Shown: positions 16,906 through 21,635 of the stretch, piece by piece
Numbering within the stretch: position 1 is the stretch's first letter
How the letters are laid out: the number at the start of each line of letters is the position of its first letter
Source: a virus
IMG/VR virus record: IMGVR_UViG_3300030104_000307
Coordinates: 1 to 21,635 of that record
DNA: 21,635 bases
Direction: 5' to 3' (one strand)
The notes under the pieces: generated by a model
The model's input: the letters and a program-made list of their open reading frames with translations, nothing else
What the model was told of the DNA's origin: nothing
Databases searched by the model: none
Made by a program: the position numbers and the translations under genes

Positions 16906-18138
16906 TTGACTTATATTGGACAACAACCAGCTACTACTTTTGATAGTGGCATCCAGGATCGCTTTACTGGACTAACAACAAATACTGTCACACTTACGCA
17001 TGAAATTTCTGCGGAAGAGGATATACTTGTTGTATGGAATAATATTGTACAGGATAAGAATACTTATTCAGTAGGAGGCACAGGTAATAAAACTGTGACT
17101 TTAGGTGGCACATTAGTTTCGGCAGATGTCGTGACTGTGTATTACACAAATAAGGTAATGCAATCAATAAACCCAACTGCAAATTCAGTAGGGATAACAG
17201 AATTAAATTTATCTGATGGCTCTAATGGTCAAGCAATAACTACTAATGGAAGTGGCACTTTAGCTTTTTCTAGTGTTGGTGCAGACGCAGATAATTATTT
17301 TGCAACAAGTGGTTTATCTTCAAAAGATTTAGGAGTTGGACTTCATATTAAAACTGGCGATAGTGGTGGTAGTGTTCATGCTGATACTGACGAATTAGTT
17401 ATTGAAGGAGCAAGTGGTCATGTTGGAATGACATTTTTAAGCACAGGTGGCAACAAACAAACAATTAATTTTGGAGATGATGCAGATAATAATATTGGTC
17501 AAATTGAATATAATCATGGTGAAAATCAATTTAAATTTGTCACTAATACAAATTCACGATTGACTATTGCTGATGATGGAGCGGTAGCAATATCAAAAAG
17601 ATTAATTATAGGCGATGATGGAGATTCATCTTATGGATTAAACATTGTTAGAGGTGGTAATGCTGGAGAAAATGGAGTTTATTTTAATGATAAAGATGGA
17701 CAAACTTCTTACGAATTTTTTACTTTTAGAAGGCAAGGCACACAAATAGGACATATCAGAAGAAATGGCACAAACGATAGTATAAATTATACAACATCAT
17801 CTGATTACAGATTAAAAGATGGTATTGTAGATAAAACTGATGGAATAGAAAAATTAAAACAATTAAAACCTAAAAAATTTTATTGGAAATCAAATGCAGA
17901 TAAAACATTAGTAGATGGTTTTCTTGCACATGAAGTATCTGATATTGTACCAGAAGCAATTAGTGGTACTAAAGATGATGTTGATGAAAATGATAAAATA
18001 ATTCCACAAGGTATAGATCAATCTAAATTAGTTCCTTTATTGACAAGTGCCTTACAAGAAGCAATTACAAAAATAGAAACTTTAGAAACAGAAATGACAT
18101 CTCTTAAAGCAAGAGTTAAAACATTGGAGGATGCATAA
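16906..18138 (+). CDS. Tail tip/fibre protein with C-terminal S74 intramolecular chaperone, TTG start
   Basis: 410 residues from a TTG start at 16906, chosen because AGAGG (16896-16900) lies five bases upstream and because the product then begins MTYIG-x-x-P, the same opening as the gene at 18758. Residues 1-85 form an anchor domain; 86-130 a Gly/Ser linker; 130-290 a beta region with GDDGDSSYGL and ADDGAVAIS-KRLIIGDDG units. Residues about 296-400 are a Peptidase_S74 (endosialidase-type) chaperone: TSSDYRLKDGI with the expected Ser299-Asp300 cleavage pair and Lys304, FYWKSN, then GFLAHEVSDIVPEAISG. This domain helps the fibre trimerise and then cuts itself off. The last 25 residues are a coiled coil. 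Likely a receptor-binding component. Confidence 0.88.
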   Translation: MTYIGQQPATTFDSGIQDRFTGLTTNTVTLTHEISAEEDILVVWNNIVQDKNTYSVGGTGNKTVTLGGTLVSADVVTVYYTNKVMQSINPTANSVGITELNLSDGSNGQAITTNGSGTLAFSSVGADADNYFATSGLSSKDLGVGLHIKTGDSGGSVHADTDELVIEGASGHVGMTFLSTGGNKQTINFGDDADNNIGQIEYNHGENQFKFVTNTNSRLTIADDGAVAISKRLIIGDDGDSSYGLNIVRGGNAGENGVYFNDKDGQTSYEFFTFRRQGTQIGHIRRNGTNDSINYTTSSDYRLKDGIVDKTDGIEKLKQLKPKKFYWKSNADKTLVDGFLAHEVSDIVPEAISGTKDDVDENDKIIPQGIDQSKLVPLLTSALQEAITKIETLETEMTSLKARVKTLEDA

Positions 18139-18761
18139 TGGCATTTAGTAAAATAGCAGCTGAAAATTTAGGTGGCTCTACACTTCCAGCTTTAGCTGCT
18201 GGTAGTTTAACTGGGATTACAACTGGTGCAATGGTACTTGTTGAAACTAAAACAATTTCTAGTGGTGCAAGTACAGTAGATTTTACAAGTGGCATTAGTT
18301 CAACTTATAAAATGTATATGTGGCACATTATTAATGTTGATGTTTCGGCTAACTCTAATTTACAAATACAATATTCAACTGATGGTGGCTCTAGTTATGT
18401 AAGTGGTGGCGATAAATATGATTACGCAGTTAGAATGTATAATTCTAATAATTCTTTTGGAACAAATCCAAGTGTTGAGGATACTAAAATGGATTTAACA
18501 GTTGGTGGTAGTCAATTAGATGACTCAGATGCTCATAATTGCACTATGACAATTTATATGTCAGCACACTCAGATAATACTACAAGAACTAATTTACATT
18601 GGCACTTAGGATTATGTGGCACAGATAATGGATATGCTACTGCTGGTTATGGTGCTGGTGGTTTTAGAAGCACTTCTCATATTCCAAACGCAATTAGATT
18701 TAAATTAAGTAGTGGCACTTTTGATAGTGGTCATATTAGTATGTATGGGATAGCAACATGA
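18138..18761 (+). CDS. Tail tip protein, GTLP-type
   Basis: 207 residues, coupled by TAATG to the S74 gene and by ATGA to the next. The N-terminus AFSKIAAENLGGSTLPALAA resembles the short opening of the gene at 20011 (KLNIARGVTGTLP). Residues about 30-207 are a Ser/Thr/Gly-rich beta domain: VETKTISSGASTVDFTSGI, YKMYMWHIINVDVSAN, LQIQYSTDGGSSYVSGG and the closing IRFKLSSGTFDSGHISMYGI, a jelly-roll-like strand pattern. I read it as a receptor-binding tip or accessory fibre. Evidence is position inside the fibre cassette, composition and resemblance of openings; there is no direct evidence of binding specificity. Confidence 0.65.
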   Translation: MAFSKIAAENLGGSTLPALAAGSLTGITTGAMVLVETKTISSGASTVDFTSGISSTYKMYMWHIINVDVSANSNLQIQYSTDGGSSYVSGGDKYDYAVRMYNSNNSFGTNPSVEDTKMDLTVGGSQLDDSDAHNCTMTIYMSAHSDNTTRTNLHWHLGLCGTDNGYATAGYGAGGFRSTSHIPNAIRFKLSSGTFDSGHISMYGIAT

Positions 18762-19675
18762 CTTATGTAGGTGCAGTACCGACAACTGGCGACTTCAAGC
18801 TACTCGACTCGATTACAACTTCGAGTTCAAACACATTTAACCTTAGACAAGGGGGTGTTGCAGTATATCCTCAAAGTGCCAATCATTGTATTGTGCAACT
18901 TAACGGAGTAAATCAAGTACCTGGATCTTCTTTTAATATTGTAAATGACACAATAGTTTTTGCAAGTTCTCTTAGTAGTGATGATGTAATAAATCAAATC
19001 CTAGTATTAGGTAATGTTAATGATATTGGTGTGCCAAGTGATGATACAATATCAACTGCAAAAATACAAACAGATGCAGTAACACAAGCAAAAATTGCTG
19101 ATGAAGCAATAGATGAAGCTCGTATGCAAATTAGTAATGCTGGAAGTAATGGACAATTTCTTTCTAAACAATCTGGTAATACTGGAGGTTTAACTTGGGC
19201 TAGTGCAGGTGGAGATAATACTCCTTCTTTTATGTCTTACATGAGTTCAGTTCAAGCAATAAGCAATTCTACTAGAACAATATTAGCATTTAATAATGAT
19301 AGTGGAACAACTGGAGGTATTACAGCGTACGATACAGACAATGCTTTTGACACTAGCACATATAAATTTACTCCTCAAACAGCAGGTTATTATTTTGCTT
19401 TTATGTATTGTGGTTTACAAGATTTAAATAGTGGTAATAATTATACATTAAATTTATGTAAAAATGGATCATCTGATGGAGATAAATTTTCACAATTTTC
19501 AATTAGACAAAATGGTACTAATAATATTTATGGAAATACACAAGGTATAACTTATCTCAATGGTAGTTCAGATTTTCTATGTGCTGTTTTGCTTCATAAT
19601 CACGGATCAAACAGAAACACAGCAGACACTTACAATACAGGTTTTGGTGCTTGGAAATTAAATGGAGTTTCTTAA
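18758..19675 (+). CDS. Tail tip/fibre protein with C-terminal C1q-like domain
   Basis: 305 residues, ATGA-coupled to the previous gene. N-terminal anchor domain MTYVGAVP... with IVQLNGVNQVPGSSFNI-VNDTIVFASSLSSDDVI (about 45-82), parallel to residues 1-85 of the S74 protein. Linker: two helical 'AKIQTDAVTQAKIADEAIDE' stretches (about 104-123), then ISNAGSNGQFLSKQSGNTGG, a recurrent marine fibre motif ending in LTWASAG. Residues about 160-305 look like a C1q/TNF jelly roll: FMSYMSSVQAISN, TAYDTDNAFDTSTYKFTPQT, AGYYFAFMYCGL, LFLCAVLLHNH-type strands and the final TGFGAWKLNGV. C1q-like tips in phages bind surface glycans or proteins. Domain labels are by pattern; receptor unknown. Confidence 0.8.
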   Translation: MTYVGAVPTTGDFKLLDSITTSSSNTFNLRQGGVAVYPQSANHCIVQLNGVNQVPGSSFNIVNDTIVFASSLSSDDVINQILVLGNVNDIGVPSDDTISTAKIQTDAVTQAKIADEAIDEARMQISNAGSNGQFLSKQSGNTGGLTWASAGGDNTPSFMSYMSSVQAISNSTRTILAFNNDSGTTGGITAYDTDNAFDTSTYKFTPQTAGYYFAFMYCGLQDLNSGNNYTLNLCKNGSSDGDKFSQFSIRQNGTNNIYGNTQGITYLNGSSDFLCAVLLHNHGSNRNTADTYNTGFGAWKLNGVS

Positions 19676-20007
19676 TGAGTAATTTAGATAAAAAAATAAT
19701 AGCATACTTAGGTAGAACACCAGACTTTACATCAGAAGTAAAACTTCAAGATGATGGTAATGGTGTGGTTTATATTAAAGAGTGGAATATAACTTCTGAA
19801 AAAGCAAAGCCTACTGATAGTCAATTAAACGCATTATCTTCCCAAGCAACAGCTTTAGAAAACAATGCAAAGATAGACGCAAAAAGAAGAAAAGAATATT
19901 TGTCTTGGGAAGAACAATTAGAAATGATTTACAAAGACCAAAAGAATGGCACAACAACTTACAAAGATCACTGCGATAAAGTTCGTAGTGATAATCCAAA
20001 GGAATAA
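19675..20007 (+). CDS. Probable tail fibre assembly chaperone / tail-associated protein
   Basis: 110 residues from ATG 19675, preferred over the upstream ATG at 19651 because it makes the TAATG overlap seen through this operon. It has a beta N-terminal half (KIIAYLGRTPDFTSEVKLQD; GVVYIKEWNI) and a helical C-terminal half: PTDSQLNALSSQATALEN, a basic patch KRRKEYLSWEEQLEMIYKDQ and a closing CDKVRSDNPKE. The 'Y.SWEEQLEMIY.D..NGT..Y...(V/I)..DNPK' pattern is shared by small proteins that follow fibre genes in many phages and resembles the tail assembly chaperone/XkdW-type proteins. It probably helps fold or attach the neighbouring tips. Family assignment is tentative. Confidence 0.62.
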   Translation: MSNLDKKIIAYLGRTPDFTSEVKLQDDGNGVVYIKEWNITSEKAKPTDSQLNALSSQATALENNAKIDAKRRKEYLSWEEQLEMIYKDQKNGTTTYKDHCDKVRSDNPKE

Positions 20008-20010
20008 ACA

Positions 20011-20499
20011 ATGAGCTTAGTTAAATTAAATATTGCAAGAGGGGTTACAGGTACTTTGCCAACAAGTAATTATGTTCAAGGAAAAGTTTTACAAGTTCAA
20101 AGTTTTAACACAACAACATCTATAAGTACAACTTCTACAAGTTTTGCTTCAACTATACTTACAGACCAAATAACCCCTTCAGCAACTTCATCTAAAATTT
20201 TAATTTTTATTAATGGAGGTCGTTCATCTTATCAATCAGGTGCAGCTGAAGGTGTGCAAAGTTTATATGTAAGTGTAGGTGGTGGAGGTTATTCAGAAAT
20301 AGCGTCTATGATGGAAGGTCACAGAAATTCAGGTGCAGATGGTTATGGTAAACCAGCAACATCATTTAATTATTTACATAGTCCAAGCACAACTTCATCT
20401 TTAGACTATAAAGTTTACATTAAAACTAATGCTAATGGGTATGCATTAAATTCAAGCAACGCTAGAATTTCTATGACTTTAATGGAGATAGGAGCATGA
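20011..20499 (+). CDS. Tail tip protein, second GTLP-type
   Basis: 162 residues, ATG 20011, with AAAGGA eight bases upstream. N-terminus LVKLNIARGVTGTLPTSNYV (residues 3-22) then GKVLQVQSFNTTTSISTTST and ITPSATSSKILIFINGGRSS, a pattern I associate with marine phage tip proteins (G-K-V-LQV... SITPSSTSSKILI). The rest is Gly/Ser/Tyr-rich beta structure ending ARISMTLMEIGA. The opening matches the gene at 18138, making this the second member of that type. Likely a receptor-binding or virion surface protein. It overlaps the next gene by ATGA. Confidence 0.65.
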   Translation: MSLVKLNIARGVTGTLPTSNYVQGKVLQVQSFNTTTSISTTSTSFASTILTDQITPSATSSKILIFINGGRSSYQSGAAEGVQSLYVSVGGGGYSEIASMMEGHRNSGADGYGKPATSFNYLHSPSTTSSLDYKVYIKTNANGYALNSSNARISMTLMEIGA

Positions 20500-20708
20500 C
20501 AAATTTAGAAAAATTTTTTACAGCATTAAATACACTTAGAGCAAATACTGAATGTACTGTTAATGGAGATATTTTAACAGAAAATAATTTTAATAATAAC
20601 ATAGAATGGAATACAGGAGTAGATGGAGAAATGGCAATTACTACTAAAACAAATCCTCATTCAGAAATTACATGGACAAAAGTAAAAGCAGAAATGGATA
20701 AGCTATGA
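20496..20708 (+). CDS. Small hypothetical protein after the tip genes
   Basis: 70 residues, started by an ATGA overlap and ended by another ATGA that starts the 15-residue peptide gene. Acidic/Asn-rich: helix MTNLEKFFTALNTLRANTE, then VNGDILTENNFNNNIEWNTG and a closing TWTKVKAEMDKL. The pattern (short helix, polar turn, Trp-containing strand, closing helix) looks like a small soluble domain of under 75 residues. Not recognised. The coupled context suggests it works with tip or lysis proteins, but no function can be assigned. Confidence 0.7.
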   Translation: MTNLEKFFTALNTLRANTECTVNGDILTENNFNNNIEWNTGVDGEMAITTKTNPHSEITWTKVKAEMDKL

Positions 20709-20752
20709 TTAATCCTTGTGGCTGTAATGGAAGTTGTGTTTGTGGCAAATGA
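20705..20752 (+). CDS. Cysteine-rich 15-residue micro-protein (CxC...CxC)
   Basis: ATG 20705 overlaps the previous stop as ATGA, and its own TGA (20750-20752) overlaps the next ATG (20749) as ATGA, the same linkage used by every neighbour. The product is MINPCGCNGSCVCGK: four cysteines in two CxC pairs separated by Asn-Gly-Ser, like half of a small metal-binding (metallothionein-type) cluster. The 40-base stretch would otherwise be an unexplained gap in a genome with no gaps here, and without this frame the 20749 gene would lack its coupling. Cys is rare in the neighbouring proteins. It could bind Zn, Cu or an Fe-S cluster, or act on redox/disulfide partners; none of this is shown. Too short to score by coding statistics, so confidence is moderate. 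Confidence 0.55.
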   Translation: MINPCGCNGSCVCGK

Positions 20753-20979
20753 AAATAGAATTATCAATAAAGAATATTTTAATATTCTGTGGAATTGTTG
20801 CAACTATTAGTGGAAATGTTTTTATTGTAGGAAAAATATTTGCTGACTTTGAATTATTAAAAACAAACATAGAGGATGTCCAAGCTAATCAAAATGTGCT
20901 TGAATTAAAGAATGAAATTTTAGAAAACTCTTATAAGATTAAATCATTAAGATTAGAAATAGATGGCGATTTTGAATGA
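20749..20979 (+). CDS. Small single-span membrane protein, possible holin
   Basis: 76 residues from ATG 20749 (ATGA overlap with the micro-protein stop), preferred over an in-frame TTG 15 bases upstream. Residues about 8-32 are a membrane segment (NILIFCGIVATISGNVFIVG); residues 36-72 are charged, with an Ile/Leu/Val heptad-like spacing, so an N-in, C-out or C-in helix with a coiled tail. Size and place match T7 gp17.5 (67-residue class II holin, directly after the fibre gene). It could instead be an inner-membrane spanin-like partner, since the tail is coiled. No catalytic function expected. It is followed by an ATGA overlap to the secreted protein. Confidence 0.62.
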   Translation: MKIELSIKNILIFCGIVATISGNVFIVGKIFADFELLKTNIEDVQANQNVLELKNEILENSYKIKSLRLEIDGDFE

Positions 20980-21629
20980 GATTACTTTTTTTTTTGCTAA
21001 CTTTTATTATGATTGTTGCTGCTGTAACAAGTGCAAAATCCGATGATAATAATGCCACCAATACATCTGGCAGTAACACAATCATAGACGGAAATTACGA
21101 AACAACTAATAACAATACATATCAATCTGGATCATCTAATGACACGACTTCTACGACTACTAACAACACAACCAACTCTACAAGTAATAAGTCTAATATA
21201 CCACCTCCTAGTGCCAACGCACCATCGTATAGTTCTATGTCGCAAGACGTTTGTAGCATGGGTATTAGTGGTAGTGTTACTACCAGCCTTGTTGGGGTTA
21301 GTGGTGGTAAACATTTTGTAGATGAGAATTGTGAAAGAATAAAACTTGCAAAAGTAACAAAAGATTTTGGAATGTCTGTGGCAGCTGTGTCAATACTGTG
21401 CCAGGATGAAAGAGTGTTTGCAGCAATGATGATTTCTAATACTCCTTGTCCAGCACCAGGTGGATTGCTTGGCGATGCAGCTATTAATTTTTGGAAAAAA
21501 TATCCAAAACTAAGACCAGATTATGAAACATATATTAAAGATGAGGAATACATGGCATCCATTCGCATTCAAGAAATGTGTAAAGATTGCAACGATCCTT
21601 TTGAGCCTATCTCTCTCCACGACAGGTAA
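20976..21629 (+). CDS. Secreted Asn/Thr-rich protein with six cysteines, conserved phage type
   Basis: 217 residues, ATGA-coupled start. Residues 1-20 are a clear signal peptide (MRLLFFLLTFIMIVAAVTSA, likely cut before Lys21); no lipobox Cys follows, so it is not a lipoprotein. Residues 22-72 are a low-complexity Asn/Thr/Ser stretch, then PPPSANAPSYSSM. Residues 88-217 form the ordered domain, with Cys93, 119, 142, 158, 202 and 205: SQDVCSMGISGSVTTSLVGV, ENCERIKLAKVTKDFGMSVA, SILCQDERVFAAMM and a closing MCKDCNDP. I associate 'DVCS.G.SG...T...G.S.G......NCER.K.AK' with a conserved protein of unknown role in marine podoviruses. It probably acts in the periplasm or in lysis. The TAA is 6 bases before the window end. 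Confidence 0.82.
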   Translation: MRLLFFLLTFIMIVAAVTSAKSDDNNATNTSGSNTIIDGNYETTNNNTYQSGSSNDTTSTTTNNTTNSTSNKSNIPPPSANAPSYSSMSQDVCSMGISGSVTTSLVGVSGGKHFVDENCERIKLAKVTKDFGMSVAAVSILCQDERVFAAMMISNTPCPAPGGLLGDAAINFWKKYPKLRPDYETYIKDEEYMASIRIQEMCKDCNDPFEPISLHDR

Positions 21630-21635
21630 GAGTGA

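Noticed and set aside
21132-21321. Overlapping frames on both strands inside the secreted protein gene
   Set aside because: They mirror the low-complexity ACT/AAC codon tract, lack ribosome sites and start inside the main gene.
20749-21629. Classical i-spanin/o-spanin pair
   Set aside because: The secreted protein has a signal peptidase I-type site and no lipobox cysteine, and it is far larger than known o-spanins; the first protein remains only weakly spanin-like.
21630-21635. GTG at 21632 as the start of a further gene
   Set aside because: Only four bases remain, so nothing can be said beyond a possible start.
1-21635. tRNA genes, CRISPR arrays, insertion sequences, attachment sites, terminal repeats
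   Set aside because: None seen; the only sizeable gaps are 2286-2406 and 14762-14865, neither folds as a cloverleaf, and the two window ends share no evident repeat.

Overview
The window is a 21.6-kb stretch of an A+T-rich, T7-like podovirus genome. Every gene is on the + strand and the genes are packed almost without gaps. Gene order matches the late (virion) region of T7: portal, scaffold, major capsid protein, terminator, tail tubular proteins A and B, four internal virion proteins, then tail fibre. The low G+C, the short conserved lysine-rich MAKKGLYANI protein and the marine-style tail-tip proteins (S74 chaperone, C1q-like and GTLP-type tips) suggest a marine phage of an A+T-rich host. 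A pelagiphage of SAR11 or a relative is the best guess, but this is inferred and cannot be proven from the window.

Layout. Positions 1-2285 hold the 3' part of the portal gene, a Bbp19-like gene and the scaffold gene, overlapping one another. Positions 2286-2406 are one of only two sizeable non-coding gaps and hold what looks like a structured 5' leader for the capsid gene, including a GAAA-tetraloop hairpin built over the scaffold stop codon. Positions 2407-3738 carry the major capsid protein and a likely head decoration protein, closed by a strong intrinsic terminator (3747-3776), the counterpart of T7 Tphi. Positions 3789-14761 carry a small basic protein, the two tail tubular proteins, a gp13-like GNAT-fold protein, a gp14-like protein and three large internal virion proteins. 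The second gap (14762-14865) holds a second terminator with a possible sigma70-type promoter folded into it.

Positions 14866-20499 are the host-recognition cassette: a T7-gp17-type fibre with a 12-residue tandem repeat, a small beta protein, then alternating 'MTY(I/V)G' and 'GTLP' tip proteins with different C-terminal ends, interrupted by a probable tail assembly chaperone. Positions 20496-21629 form a chain of ATGA-coupled small genes: a 70-aa unknown, a previously easy-to-miss 15-aa peptide with a CxC...CxC pattern, a 76-aa single-span membrane protein in the place of the T7 holin, and a secreted Asn/Thr-rich protein with six cysteines.

How it works together: portal, scaffold and capsid build the procapsid; the capsid leader and the downstream terminator probably set capsid output high relative to tail genes; gp11/gp12-like proteins form the tail tube; the internal virion proteins form the ejection channel; the fibre and tips bind the host. 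No terminase, polymerase, integrase, tRNA or CRISPR array is visible. The most interesting items for follow-up are the capsid leader RNA, the Cys-rich micro-gene and the modular tip cassette.
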